A stretch of DNA of 64,000 nt from Kitasatospora sp. NBC_01266 (GCF_036242395.1 NZ_CP108458.1:5642001-5706000); one strand, 5' to 3'; positions 1-9,113 are shown, counted from the first letter of the stretch. Numbers and translations are program-made. Notes: generated by a model not told the origin, from the letters alone.

Positions 1-834
1 GGCACTGCCCAGCACCTGGAACTGCTGCACGCGCTGACCGAGGCGGACGCGACCGCCACCGGCCCGGCCGCCTGGAGCAGCTGGCGGGCCGCCCTGGTGG
101 CCGCCCTGGTCGACCGGGTGGCCGTGCTGCTGGCGGGGGAGCCGGCCGCCGAACCCCTGGGCACGGCCTGCGCCGAGGAGGAGCGGCTCGCGGTGGAGGC
201 GGCCAGGACCGGCGAGCCGGCCCTGACCCTGCGCGCCGTGCTGGTCGAGCAGGACCGCACGGCCGCCGAGCCGATGGGCGTGGAGCTGGTCCTGGCCATC
301 CCGGACCGTCCCGGGCTGCTCGGCACGGTCGCCGGGGTGCTCGCGCTGAACCGGCTCACCGTGCGCTCGCTCACCCTGTGCGAGCTGGACCCGATCGGTG
401 CCGGACCGGTGCTGCTGTTCTCCTGGCGGGTGGCCGCCGAGTTCGGCGAGCTGCCCGAGGCGGCCCGGCTCAGGGCCGACCTGCGCCGGGCGCTGGACGG
501 CTCGCTGGACCCCGGCCGCCGACTGGCCGAGCGCGACGCGGCGGTGCCCAGGCGCCCCGGGATCAGCACCCCGCCCCCGGTGGTCACCGTGGCGCCCGGC
601 GGCGCCTCGGCCACCGCCACCGTGCTGGAGGTGCGCGCGCACGACGCCCCGGGCCTGCTGCACCGGATCGGGCGCGCGCTGGACGCGGCGCGGGTTCGGG
701 TGCGCACCGCGCACGTCAGCACGCTGGGCGCGGACGCGGTGGACGCGTTCTACCTGACGGACAGCGCGGGTGAACGGCTCGGCGAGGCCGCCGCCCGCAC
801 GGTGGCCGAGGAGGTGCAGCGGGCGCTCTGCTGA
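1..834 (+). CDS. glnD: Bifunctional uridylyltransferase/uridylyl-removing enzyme GlnD, C-terminal part
   Basis: The reading frame is open from the first base, so this is the 3' end of a gene that begins outside the window. The first residues (LELLHALTEAD, then WSSWRAALV) match the region before the regulatory tail of GlnD. Two ACT domains follow: one around VLAIPDRPGLLGTVAGVL and one around VRAHDAPGLLHRIGRAL near the C-terminus. ACT domains bind glutamine in this family. GlnD modifies the PII protein GlnB/GlnK in response to nitrogen status (in actinobacteria by adenylylation), acting in the cytoplasm. The nucleotidyltransferase and HD domains lie upstream and cannot be seen. The neighbour ffh follows after 87 nt, the usual streptomycete order. 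Confidence 0.9.
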   Translation, partial: GTAQHLELLHALTEADATATGPAAWSSWRAALVAALVDRVAVLLAGEPAAEPLGTACAEEERLAVEAARTGEPALTLRAVLVEQDRTAAEPMGVELVLAIPDRPGLLGTVAGVLALNRLTVRSLTLCELDPIGAGPVLLFSWRVAAEFGELPEAARLRADLRRALDGSLDPGRRLAERDAAVPRRPGISTPPPVVTVAPGGASATATVLEVRAHDAPGLLHRIGRALDAARVRVRTAHVSTLGADAVDAFYLTDSAGERLGEAAARTVAEEVQRALC

Positions 835-921
835 CCGGGTGGGGCCCAAGGCCGGGGCGTCCGGATACCCTGGGGGCGACGACCGTACTCATACCGATGC
901 CGCAAGGGACCCGCGACCGAC

Positions 922-2490
922 GTGTTCGACACTCTTTCCGACCGCCTCGCAGCGACGTTCAAGAACCTCCGGGGCAAGGGCCGCCTCAGCGAGGCGGACA
1001 TCGACGCCACCGCCCGGGAGATCCGGATCGCCCTGCTGGAGGCGGATGTCGCGCTGCCTGTGGTGCGGGCCTTCATCAAGCAGGTCAAGGAGCGCGCGCT
1101 CGGCTCCGAGGTCTCCGGTGCGCTGAACCCGGCGCAGCAGATCATCAAGATCGTCAACGAGGAGCTCATCAACATCCTCGGTGGCGAGACCCGTCGGCTG
1201 CGGTTCGCCAAGACCGGTCCGACCGTGATCATGCTGGCCGGTCTGCAGGGTGCCGGTAAGACCACGCTGGCCGGGAAGCTCGGCCACTGGCTGAAGCAGC
1301 AGAAGCACACCCCGCTGCTGGTCGCCTGCGACCTGCAGCGCCCCAACGCGGTCACCCAGCTCTCGGTGGTGGCCGACCGGGCCCAGGTGGCGTTCTACGG
1401 CCCCGAGCCGGGCAACGGGGTCGGCGACCCGGTCAAGGTGGCCCGCGACTCGATCGAGTACGCCAAGCAGAAGCAGTACGACGTCGTCATCGTCGACACC
1501 GCCGGTCGCCTGGGCATCGACGCCGAGCTGATGCAGCAGGCCGCCGACATCCGGGCCGCGATCAACCCCGACGAGGTCCTGTTCACGGTCGACGCGATGA
1601 TCGGCCAGGACGCGGTCACCACCGCGCAGGCCTTCCTCGAGGGCGTCGACTTCACCGGTGTGGTGCTCTCCAAGCTGGACGGCGACGCCCGCGGTGGTGC
1701 GGCCCTGTCGGTCGCGCACGTCACCGGCCGGCAGATCATGTTCGCCTCCAACGGCGAGAAGGTCGACGACTTCGACGCCTTCCACCCCGACCGGATGGCC
1801 TCGCGCATCCTCGGCATGGGCGACATGCTCTCGCTGATCGAGAAGGCCGAGCAGACCTTCTCGCAGGCCGAGGCCGAGAAGATGGCCGCCAAGCTGCAGG
1901 GCGGCGGCAAGGACTTCACGCTCGACGACTTCCTGTCGCAGCTGGAGCAGGTCCAGAAGATGGGCTCGATCTCCAAGCTGCTCGGCATGCTGCCGGGCAT
2001 GGGCCAGATCCGCGACCAGATCAACAACATCGATGACAAGGACGTCAACCGGGTCGGCGCGATCATCAAGTCGATGACCCCGGCCGAGCGGACCGACCCG
2101 AAGATCATCAACGGCTCGCGCCGGCTGCGCATCGCCAAGGGTTCGGGCGTCGGCGTCGGCGAGGTCAGCAACCTGGTCGAGCGCTTCTTCGACGCCCGCA
2201 AGATGATGACCGCGATGGCCTCCGGCAAGGGCATCCCGGGCATGCCGGGGATCCCGGGCATGGGCGGCGGCGGCAAGAAGTCGGGCAAGAAGGCGCCCGC
2301 TGCCAAGGGCCGCAAGAAGTCCGGCAACCCGCTCAAGCGGGCGCAGGAGGAGGCGGCCGCCGCCGAGCGCCGGGCACTGGGCCCGGGCGCGGGGGCGCCG
2401 GAGCCGACCCAGGGCGGTGCCTTCGGGCTCGGCGCGGGCAAGGGCCCGAGCGACTTCGAGCTGCCCAAGGAGTTCAAGGACCTGCTCTGA
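922..2490 (+). CDS. ffh: Signal recognition particle protein Ffh (SRP54 GTPase)
   Basis: 522 aa with a GTG start that begins the conserved N-domain (FDTLSDRLAATFKNLRGKG). The NG GTPase domain shows the P-loop GLQGAGKTT, the DTAGR motif and the TKLDGDARGG-type motif written here as SKLDGDARGG. The C-terminal M domain is methionine-rich (LLGMLPGMGQI, then a Gly/Met/Lys-rich tail) and binds 4.5S RNA and signal peptides. Ffh delivers nascent membrane and secreted proteins to FtsY at the membrane. The Ala/Lys/Gly-rich last ~80 residues are longer than in E. coli but normal for streptomycetes. A strong hairpin lies 45 nt after the stop. Confidence 0.97.
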   Translation: MFDTLSDRLAATFKNLRGKGRLSEADIDATAREIRIALLEADVALPVVRAFIKQVKERALGSEVSGALNPAQQIIKIVNEELINILGGETRRLRFAKTGPTVIMLAGLQGAGKTTLAGKLGHWLKQQKHTPLLVACDLQRPNAVTQLSVVADRAQVAFYGPEPGNGVGDPVKVARDSIEYAKQKQYDVVIVDTAGRLGIDAELMQQAADIRAAINPDEVLFTVDAMIGQDAVTTAQAFLEGVDFTGVVLSKLDGDARGGAALSVAHVTGRQIMFASNGEKVDDFDAFHPDRMASRILGMGDMLSLIEKAEQTFSQAEAEKMAAKLQGGGKDFTLDDFLSQLEQVQKMGSISKLLGMLPGMGQIRDQINNIDDKDVNRVGAIIKSMTPAERTDPKIINGSRRLRIAKGSGVGVGEVSNLVERFFDARKMMTAMASGKGIPGMPGIPGMGGGGKKSGKKAPAAKGRKKSGNPLKRAQEEAAAAERRALGPGAGAPEPTQGGAFGLGAGKGPSDFELPKEFKDLL

Positions 2491-2535
2491 GCGGATCCTG
2501 AGCCAGGGCCCTGAGCCCCGGCCGAGCTGACGAGT

Positions 2536-2566
2536 CGAAGGGCCGGTCGTGCAGACCGGCCCTTCG
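2536..2566 (+). terminator. Intrinsic terminator after ffh
   Basis: A perfect 13-bp inverted repeat (2536-2548 with 2554-2566, core GGGCCGGTC) with a GTGCA loop. There is no long T-run, as is common in streptomycetes. It ends 19 nt before the chosen start of the next gene. Confidence 0.8.
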
Positions 2567-2585
2567 CATGCCCGATGATGTTCGG

Positions 2586-3119
2586 ATGAGTCGTGTGACC
2601 ATTCGCGCCCCCAGGCCCTCCGATGCCGTGCTGTACGCCGCGGCGGTGCGGCGCTCCGCCGAGCACATCGGGCGCTGGAACCCGGTGGAGCCGGACGGGC
2701 TGCCGGACCTGCTGCAGCGTCAGAGCCCCGGGCTGCGCACCTACCTGATCGTCAACGCGGCCGACGCCGGCCTGGTCGGCAAGTGCAACGTCTCCAACAT
2801 CGTGATGGGCCGCTACTGCAACGCCGCGCTCGGCTATGACAGCTACCTCCCCTACGCGGGCACCGGGCGGATGACCGAGGGCATGCGACTGGTGCTGGAC
2901 ACCTGCTTCGCCGACCAGACCGCCGGCGGCCTCGGGCTGCACCGGCTGGAGATCAACGTGCAGCCGGAGAACGAGCGTTCGATCGCGCTGGCCCGCCGGC
3001 TCGGCTTCCGGCACGAGGGGTTCACACCGCGGATGCTCTTCCTGGCGGGGGCCTGGCGCGACCACGAGCGGTTCGCCCTGACGGTGGAGGAGTGGCGCCC
3101 GCTGCGGGCGTCCGCCTGA
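2586..3119 (+). CDS. GNAT-family N-acetyltransferase (RimJ/RimL-like)
   Basis: About 177 aa. The order of elements is that of ribosomal-protein-type GNAT enzymes: an N-terminal strand (VTIRAPRPSDA), a mid segment with GYDSYLPYAGTGRMTEGM giving the acetyl-CoA pyrophosphate-binding loop, then LHRLEINVQPENERSIALARRLGF, which is the classical C-terminal GNAT motif. The probable substrate is a protein N-terminus or a small amine, but it cannot be assigned. I chose ATG 2586 (MSRVTIR). An in-frame ATG at 2568 would begin directly at the foot of the ffh terminator and has no ribosome-binding site. It is likely monocistronic. Confidence 0.8.
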   Translation: MSRVTIRAPRPSDAVLYAAAVRRSAEHIGRWNPVEPDGLPDLLQRQSPGLRTYLIVNAADAGLVGKCNVSNIVMGRYCNAALGYDSYLPYAGTGRMTEGMRLVLDTCFADQTAGGLGLHRLEINVQPENERSIALARRLGFRHEGFTPRMLFLAGAWRDHERFALTVEEWRPLRASA

Positions 3120-3177
3120 CCGCCCCCGGCGGCGTTGCTGATGGATCGTCAGCTTTTCGGCCCGTATGGTCCGAATC

Positions 3178-5097
3178 GTGACCGAACCCGTGCCGCCGCG
3201 TCAGAATCCCGACCAGCCCTGGCGGTCCGAGGGTGCGCCACCCCCACCACCGCAGCCCCCACCGCGCCGCAGGATGCCCGGCGGCTGGGTCGGGCTGATC
3301 CTGACCGCGCTGGCCGTCTTCCTGATCAGCGACCTGCTGCTGAGCTTCTTCGGCAACGGCGGCGGCACCACCGTCTCCTACACCGAGTTCAACAGCGAGC
3401 TGAACAAGGGCAACATCGCCAAGATCTACGCCAAGGGCGACGCGATCGAGGGCACCCTGAAGGCCGCCGCCCCCAAGCCGGACGGCGGCAGGGGCAGCTA
3501 CACGGAGTTCACCACCCAGCGGCCCTCCTTCGCCAACGACAACCTCTACGGCACGCTGCTGGCCCAGGGCGTCGAGGTCACCGCCGAGCCGGTGGTGCAG
3601 CAGCGCAGCTTCCTGGCCAACCTGCTGATCTCGCTGGCCCCGATGCTGCTGCTGGTCCTGGTCTGGCTGCTGCTGGCCCGCCGGATGGCCGGCGGGCTCG
3701 GCGGCGGACCGCTGGGCCGCAAGGCCCCGCCGAAGCCGGTGGCGCCCGAGGAGGGCAAGCGCACCACCTTCGCGGACGTGGCCGGCATCGACGAGGTCAA
3801 GGCCGAACTGACCGAGGTGGTGGACTTCCTGAAGAACCCCGCCGACTACCGCAAGCTGGGCGCCAGGATGCCCGGCGGCGTGCTGCTGGCCGGTCCGCCC
3901 GGCACCGGCAAGACGCTGCTCGCCCGAGCGGTGGCCGGCGAGGCCGGGGTGCCGTTCTTCTCCGCCTCCGCCTCGGAGTTCATCGAGATGATCGTCGGGG
4001 TCGGCGCCAGCCGGGTGCGGGAACTCTTCGCCGAGGCCCGCAAGGTGGCCCCCGCGATCATCTTCATCGACGAGATCGACACCATCGGGCGCAAGCGCGG
4101 TGGCGGCAACGCGATCGGCGGCCACGACGAGCGGGAGCAGACGCTCAACCAGATCCTCACCGAGATGGACGGCTTCTCCGGCTCCGAGGGCGTGGTGGTG
4201 CTGGCCGCCACCAACCGGGCCGACGTGCTCGACCCGGCGCTGCTGCGCCCCGGCCGGTTCGACCGGGTGGTCAACGTCAGCCCGCCCGACCGCGACGGGC
4301 GCACCGCGATCCTGGCCATCCACGCCCGCGACGTGCCGCTCGCCCAGGGCACCAGCCTGGCCGAGGTCGCCAAGACCACCCCGGGGATGACCGGCGCGGA
4401 GCTGGCCAACCTGGTCAACGAGGCGGCCCTGCTGGCGGTCCGGCGCAAGCAGCCGACGGTCGGCCAGCGCGACCTCTCCGACGCCCTGGAGAAGGTCCAA
4501 CTGGGCGCCGTGCGACCGCTGGTGATGCCGGAGGCCGACCGCCGCAGGACCGCCTACCACGAGAGCGGTCACGCCCTGCTCGGCATGCTGCAGCCGGGCG
4601 CCGACCCGGTCCGCAAGGTCACCATCGTGCCGCGCGGCCGGGCGCTGGGCGTCACCATGTCCACCCCCGAGGCGGACCGCTACTCCTACACCGAGCAGTA
4701 CCTGCGCGGCCGGATCATCGGCGCGCTCGGCGGGATGGCGGCCGAGCAGGTGGTCTACGGGATGATCACCACCGGCGCGGAGAGCGACCTGGAACAGGTC
4801 ACCAACATCGCCCGCGGCATGGTCGGCCGCTGGGGGATGAGCGAGCGGGTCGGCCGGCTCACCGCGATCCCGGACGACACCCAGGGCGCCTACGGGCTGT
4901 CGGCCGCGCCCAGCACCCTGGACGCGGTGGACCACGAGGCCCGGCGGATCGTCGCCGAGTGCTACGAGGAGGCGCTGGGCACCCTCGCGCAGCACCGCGG
5001 CCGGCTGGACGCGCTGGCCGCGGCCCTGCTGGAGCACGAGACGCTGGACGAGGAGGCCGCCTACCGGGCTGCCGGGATTGCGCGGACTGCCGACTGA
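3178..5097 (+). CDS. ftsH: FtsH-family ATP-dependent membrane zinc metalloprotease
   Basis: About 639 aa from GTG 3178; ATG 3166 is also in frame. A Pro-rich cytoplasmic N-terminus is followed by a first membrane helix (GLILTALAVFLISDLLLSFF), an extracytoplasmic loop, and a second helix (LISLAPMLLLVLVWLLLA). The AAA+ module shows Walker A GPPGTGKT, Walker B IIFIDEID and the second region of homology (DPALLRPGRFDR). The zinc protease motif HESGH sits at about residue 461. FtsH degrades unassembled membrane proteins and some cytoplasmic regulators. Streptomycetes usually carry a second, canonical ftsH elsewhere, and this copy with a short C-terminus is probably the paralogue found next to ffh. 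It converges on the methyltransferase gene, with 27 nt between the stops. Confidence 0.93.
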   Translation: MTEPVPPRQNPDQPWRSEGAPPPPPQPPPRRRMPGGWVGLILTALAVFLISDLLLSFFGNGGGTTVSYTEFNSELNKGNIAKIYAKGDAIEGTLKAAAPKPDGGRGSYTEFTTQRPSFANDNLYGTLLAQGVEVTAEPVVQQRSFLANLLISLAPMLLLVLVWLLLARRMAGGLGGGPLGRKAPPKPVAPEEGKRTTFADVAGIDEVKAELTEVVDFLKNPADYRKLGARMPGGVLLAGPPGTGKTLLARAVAGEAGVPFFSASASEFIEMIVGVGASRVRELFAEARKVAPAIIFIDEIDTIGRKRGGGNAIGGHDEREQTLNQILTEMDGFSGSEGVVVLAATNRADVLDPALLRPGRFDRVVNVSPPDRDGRTAILAIHARDVPLAQGTSLAEVAKTTPGMTGAELANLVNEAALLAVRRKQPTVGQRDLSDALEKVQLGAVRPLVMPEADRRRTAYHESGHALLGMLQPGADPVRKVTIVPRGRALGVTMSTPEADRYSYTEQYLRGRIIGALGGMAAEQVVYGMITTGAESDLEQVTNIARGMVGRWGMSERVGRLTAIPDDTQGAYGLSAAPSTLDAVDHEARRIVAECYEEALGTLAQHRGRLDALAAALLEHETLDEEAAYRAAGIARTAD

Positions 5098-5124
5098 CAC
5101 CACGTCAGCTCGACGGCCCTGGCG

Positions 5125-5913
5125 TCAGGTCCGGCGGGCCAGCACGTACTGGAAGGTGTTGGCCATCCGCACCGTGTCGTCGGCCCGGGTGAACGGGTGC
5201 AGCGCCTCGGCGACCTCCTTGGCCACCGGAGCCGCGCCCGCGTAGTCGATCGCCGCGTCGAACCAGCCGGTGGCCAGCAGTCCGCGCACCGCGCTGTCCA
5301 GGTCGGGGTAGCCGAACGGGCAGGCCACCGTGCCGCTGCCGACCACCCGCAGCCCGGCGTCGGCGGCCAGCCGGGTCAACTCGCCCGCGCCGCTGAGCCG
5401 GAACGGGTCGAGGGCGTGCCGCGGGCCGCCGCGCCGCCGGGCCACCTCCAGCACCGCCGCGCTCTGGCAGGCCTGCTCTGGCCCGAAGCCGGCCAGCGCC
5501 ACCAGGCCGCCGGGCAGCACCAGGCGGGCCGCCTCCCGGGCCGTCCGCAGCGGCTCCTCGGCCAGCCGCAGCGGCTCGAAGACGGTGACCACGCCGTGCG
5601 CCGACCGGGTGGCGGGCAGCCCGGCGGTGACCCAGAGCCGACGCGCCCTGGCCAGCTCGCGCAGCTCCGGATCCGGCTCCAGGCCGGCCACCCGAGCCCC
5701 GCGTCCGGCTGCCAGCAGCAGCGCGAGCCCCGAGCGGCAGCCCAGGTCCAGCAGGCTGCCGCCGTGACCGACCGCCAACCGCTCGTGCACCGCCTCGTAC
5801 AGCGGTACCAGCGTGCGCTCCTGGATCTCGGCCCAGTCGCGGGCCCGCGAGGCGGGAGTCGGTCGGGTCGCCTGGAACGGTGCTGCCGTGGCCGTGCCGT
5901 GCGCTGAAGCCAT
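5125..5913 (-). CDS. Class I SAM-dependent methyltransferase, substrate unknown
   Basis: 262 aa on the minus strand. The SAM-binding motif I is LLDLGCRSG at about residue 54, followed by the acidic motif II residue in AGLEPDPEL. A long C-terminal region holds a UbiE-like arrangement (AARLVLPGGLVALAGFG) and ends in a strand with FQYVLARRT. The start is supported by a GGGAGG ribosome-binding site just upstream on this strand. It is divergent from proS across 228 nt and convergent with the FtsH gene. Nothing in the neighbourhood indicates its substrate, which could be a small molecule or a protein. Confidence 0.75.
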   Translation of the reverse strand: MASAHGTATAAPFQATRPTPASRARDWAEIQERTLVPLYEAVHERLAVGHGGSLLDLGCRSGLALLLAAGRGARVAGLEPDPELRELARARRLWVTAGLPATRSAHGVVTVFEPLRLAEEPLRTAREAARLVLPGGLVALAGFGPEQACQSAAVLEVARRRGGPRHALDPFRLSGAGELTRLAADAGLRVVGSGTVACPFGYPDLDSAVRGLLATGWFDAAIDYAGAAPVAKEVAEALHPFTRADDTVRMANTFQYVLARRT

Positions 5914-6141
5914 TCTGGTGGCCTCCCATCAGGTCCGGTCGGACGTGCTGCGGATGCTCCCCCCACTGCGTGCCCCCGACTCAAGCGAAGCGCGGCGCGG
6001 GCGCGCCGTCCAGAGGAGCACGCCGGTGTGCGCCAGCCCGCTGGGCGTGCGCCCCCCGGGGCCCGCCGGGCCGGGTCGTGCGGTGGCCGGGCGGTGGCAG
6101 CGATTCACACTCGGCCCGCCGGGCACCGTACGATTCGCCCC

Positions 6142-7554
6142 ATGGCAAAGGCTCCCGTTCTCACCCCCCAGGCGGACGACTTTCCGCGCTGGTACCAGGA
6201 TCTGATCAACAAGGCCGAACTGGCCGACAACGGTCCGGTGCGCGGCACCATGGTCATCCGACCGTACGCGTACGCGCTGTGGGAGCGGATGCAGCAGGAC
6301 CTGGACGCGCGGATCAAGAAGGCCGGCGCGCAGAACGCCTACTTCCCGCTCTTCATCCCGCTGTCCTACCTGACCAGGGAGGCCGAGCACGTCGAGGGCT
6401 TCGCCCCCGAGCTCGCGGTGGTCACCCACGGCGGCGGCAAGGACCTGGAAGAGCCGGTCGTGGTCCGGCCGACCTCCGAGACCATCATCAACGAGTACTT
6501 CTCGAAGTGGGTGCAGAGTCACCGCGACCTGCCGCTGCTCATCAACCAGTGGGCCAACGTGGTCCGTTGGGAGCTGCGCCCGCGCATCTTCCTGCGCACC
6601 ACCGAGTTCCTCTGGCAGGAGGGCCACACCGCCCACGCCAACTACGAGGAGGCGCGCGCCTACGCCTCGATGATCCACACGGACGTCTACGGCGACTTCA
6701 TGACCAACGTGCTGGCGATCGACGTGGTGCCCGGCCGCAAGACGGCCAAGGAGCGCTTCGCGGGCGCCATCAACACCCTCACCCTCGAGGGCATGATGGG
6801 CGACGGCAAGGCGCTGCAGCTCGGCACCGCGCACGAGTTGGGCCAGAACTTCGCCAAGGCCTTCAACACCACCTACCAGCTGCAGGGCGCCGAGCGCGAG
6901 TACGTCTGGCAGACCTCCTGGGGTGTCACCACCCGCATGGTCGGCGCGCTGATCATGTCGCACGGCGACGACAACGGTCTGCGGGTGCCGCCGCGCCTGG
7001 CCGCCACCCAGGCCGTGGTGCTGGCGATCAAGGGTGACGACGCGGTGATCGCCAAGGTCCGCGAGATCGGCGCCGCCCTGGAGGCGGCCGGCATCCGCAC
7101 CGTGGTGGACGACCGCACCGACACCCCGTTCGGCCGCCGCGCGGTGGACTGGGAGCTCAAGGGCGTCCCGCTGCGGATCGAGGTCGGCCCGCGCGACCTG
7201 GAGGCCGGCACCGCGATGCTGGCCCGCCGGATCCCCGGCGGCAAGGAGCCGGTGGCGATCGAGGGCCTGGCCGCGCTGCTGCCCGGCATCCTGGAGGAGG
7301 ACCAGGCGCTGCTGCTGCGCCAGTCCCGCGAGCGCCGCGAGTCCCGCACGGTGGACGTGAAGACCATCGACGAGGCCATCGAGGCCGCCGCCACCGGCTG
7401 GGGCCGGATCTCCTGGGCCGAGCTCGGCCCGCAGGGCGAGGCGAAGCTCGCCGAGCAGGGTGTCTCGGTGCGCTGCATCGTCGCCGCCGACGGCTCGGTG
7501 CCGGCCACCGACGACCAGGAAGGCAATGTCGCGATCGTCGCGCGGGCGTACTAA
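6142..7554 (+). CDS. proS: Prolyl-tRNA synthetase (archaeal/eukaryal-like type)
   Basis: 470 aa from ATG 6142 (MAKAPVLTPQADDFPRWYQD). It is shorter than E. coli ProS and lacks the editing insertion. Class II motif 2 is seen as LRTTEFLWQEGHTAH and the proline-site region as VRPTSETIINEYFSKW. A C-terminal anticodon-binding domain follows (LPPRL-type, then AVVLAIKGD), with the extra zinc-like C-terminal domain typical of this ProS type. It charges tRNA-Pro with proline. The open frame upstream to 6028 is Arg/Pro-rich and reads into the divergent promoter region, so I do not include it. Confidence 0.95.
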   Translation: MAKAPVLTPQADDFPRWYQDLINKAELADNGPVRGTMVIRPYAYALWERMQQDLDARIKKAGAQNAYFPLFIPLSYLTREAEHVEGFAPELAVVTHGGGKDLEEPVVVRPTSETIINEYFSKWVQSHRDLPLLINQWANVVRWELRPRIFLRTTEFLWQEGHTAHANYEEARAYASMIHTDVYGDFMTNVLAIDVVPGRKTAKERFAGAINTLTLEGMMGDGKALQLGTAHELGQNFAKAFNTTYQLQGAEREYVWQTSWGVTTRMVGALIMSHGDDNGLRVPPRLAATQAVVLAIKGDDAVIAKVREIGAALEAAGIRTVVDDRTDTPFGRRAVDWELKGVPLRIEVGPRDLEAGTAMLARRIPGGKEPVAIEGLAALLPGILEEDQALLLRQSRERRESRTVDVKTIDEAIEAAATGWGRISWAELGPQGEAKLAEQGVSVRCIVAADGSVPATDDQEGNVAIVARAY

Positions 7555-7898
7555 ATGGGTTATCCGCTCGCTGATTGAGTAACCGATAGGTGACGGCGTC
7601 TCGCCTACTGACCGGTCAACTCCCAGTGCGGGCGAACTAGCGGTACGGTGTACGGCCCGTGGCCCTGTCAAAATCGCGTCAGGGCCCGGGCCGAAACAAC
7701 TCGGCGCGGCGCTCTGCCGCGCCCGGGAATCGGGCGACCCGGCGACGAACGGCGGGTGCGGACACCGAGGGGGTTGGTCTTGCGTCAGAATTCGAACGCT
7801 CAACACGGGCATTGTCACACCCAGCTGAGAGTTCTCCGGGAATTTTCGGTGAGCGCTCAAGAATGGAACGTCGGAACCTTCTCCCTCGTTGGCATAGC
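7555..7898 (+). other. 344-nt intergenic region between proS and the HExxH protein gene
   Basis: No convincing gene is present. The stretch from 7780 to 7870 is relatively AT-rich for this genome and is the likely promoter and leader of the following gene, but I could not fix a -10/-35 pair. The open frame that continues upstream from the next gene across this region is Arg/Ser-rich and lacks a ribosome-binding site. Confidence 0.5.
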
Positions 7899-8486
7899 GT
7901 GAGCACGACACAGCCCCTCGTCCTCGCGGCCGAACTGGCCGCCGCCTGGAGCGACATCCAGGCCTACCACCGCGACCTGCCCGACCTCGCCTCGCCCGAG
8001 GCGCTGATCGGCGAGTCGTCCTCGGCCTGCGGCACCCAGCTCGGCTTCGAGCGGCTGCTGCACGAGGCCGCCCACGGTCTGGCCGCCGCCCGCGACATCC
8101 GGGACACCTCCCGGGCCGGGCGCTACCACAACCGTCGTTTCCTCCTCCTCGCCTCCGAGCTGGGGCTGGCGCACCCGGTGGAGCCGCACGCCAGTAGCGG
8201 TTTCTCCCAGGTGACCATGCTCCCCGAGACCCAGGAGCGGTACGCCGCGACCATCGAGCGGCTGGAGCGCGCCCTCGGCGCCCACCAGCAAGCGGTGGCC
8301 GGGACGCCCGACGGCGGAGTGCTACGCGCGTTCCGTGGCCCGGCGGCCCGGCACGGTTCCTCGGGCGGTGGCGTCCGGGTGAAGGCCGTGTGCGGCTGCG
8401 GTCGCAACGTCCGGGTGGTGCCCTCGGTGCTCGCCCAGGCCTCGATCGTCTGCGGCGCCTGCCAGCAGCCGTTCAAGATCACCTGA
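7899..8486 (+). CDS. SprT-like putative zinc metalloprotein (HExxH plus C-terminal zinc ribbon)
   Basis: 195 aa from GTG 7899 (MSTTQPLVLAAELAAAW). A HEAAH motif lies at residues 55-59 within LLHEAAHG. About 18 residues later comes YHNRRFLLLASELGL, where H77 is placed like the third zinc ligand of SprT-type peptidases. The C-terminus carries CxC (C165/C167) and CxxC (C185/C188), separated by a basic stretch, which looks like a zinc ribbon. I infer a soluble zinc metallopeptidase or a derived zinc protein. I recall similar proteins being widespread in streptomycetes at this position, but I know of no established function. The placement between proS and rpsP may only reflect conserved gene order. 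The start upstream of 7899 is not supported. Confidence 0.6.
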   Translation: MSTTQPLVLAAELAAAWSDIQAYHRDLPDLASPEALIGESSSACGTQLGFERLLHEAAHGLAAARDIRDTSRAGRYHNRRFLLLASELGLAHPVEPHASSGFSQVTMLPETQERYAATIERLERALGAHQQAVAGTPDGGVLRAFRGPAARHGSSGGGVRVKAVCGCGRNVRVVPSVLAQASIVCGACQQPFKIT

Positions 8487-8496
8487 GTGCGCGTTT

Positions 8497-8525
8497 CCCC
8501 TGACCGGGCCCGCCCCGGTCGGGGG
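8497..8525 (+). terminator. Terminator before rpsP
   Basis: A 12-bp stem (8497-8508 with 8514-8525, one G-T pair) with a CCCGC loop, right after the stop of the HExxH gene and just upstream of the rpsP promoter region. Confidence 0.65.
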
Positions 8526-8537
8526 AGCCGTGCCCGG

Positions 8538-8548
8538 TGTGGCACAAT
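8538..8548 (+). promoter_or_regulatory. Candidate extended -10 promoter of rpsP
   Basis: TGTGG followed by CACAAT gives an extended -10 element about 130 nt before the rpsP start and just after the preceding terminator. No good -35 hexamer is visible at the expected distance, so the call is tentative. Confidence 0.35.
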
Positions 8549-8679
8549 CGATAGCTGATACCCGGCAGCCAACAGGAACCCTCTCGCCTACGGCTGGCGT
8601 GTCATTCGAACGACCGACCCCGCAACCCCACGCGGTGTGCGGTCGCTCACCCACGTCAACTCCAGGAGAATCCACTCCC

Positions 8680-9111
8680 GTGGCAGTCAAGATCAAGCTC
8701 AAGCGTCTCGGCAAGATCCGTTCCCCGCACTACCGCATCGTCGTCGCCGACTCGCGCACCAAGCGCGACGGTCGCGCGATCGAGGAGATCGGCATCTACC
8801 AGCCGACCTACAACCCCTCGAAGATCGAGGTCGACACCGACCGCGCCCAGTACTGGCTGTCCGTCGGCGCCCAGCCGACCGAGCCGGTGCTCGCCATCCT
8901 CAAGCTGACCGGCGACTGGCAGAAGTTCAAGGGCCTGCCCGCCCCGGCCCCGCTGCTCGTCGCCGAGCCCAAGGTCGAGGACTTCTCGCACCTGTTCGCG
9001 AAGGCCGTCGCCGGCTTCGAGGACGCCACCACCGGTGTCGCCATCACCCCGAAGGCCAAGAAGTCGGACAAGGCCGAGGCTGACGCCGACGCCGCTTCCA
9101 CCGAGGCCTGA
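8680..9111 (+). CDS. rpsP: Ribosomal protein bS16
   Basis: 143 aa from GTG 8680 (MAVKIKLKRLGKIRSPHYRI), preceded by AGGAG at 8664. Residues 1-85 hold the canonical bS16 fold, with RIVVADSR and IGIYQPTYNPS. The last ~60 residues are an Ala/Lys/Glu-rich tail seen in actinobacterial bS16, which makes it longer than the ~82 aa E. coli protein. It binds 16S rRNA early in 30S assembly. It is followed 2 nt later by the KH-protein gene, so the two are co-transcribed. Confidence 0.97.
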   Translation: MAVKIKLKRLGKIRSPHYRIVVADSRTKRDGRAIEEIGIYQPTYNPSKIEVDTDRAQYWLSVGAQPTEPVLAILKLTGDWQKFKGLPAPAPLLVAEPKVEDFSHLFAKAVAGFEDATTGVAITPKAKKSDKAEADADAASTEA

Positions 9112-9113
9112 GC

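Noticed and set aside
3135..5192. A 685-codon + strand open frame overlapping the FtsH gene
   Set aside because: It is a frame shadow of ftsH with Arg/Gly/Ala-rich content. FtsH motifs are all in the other frame.
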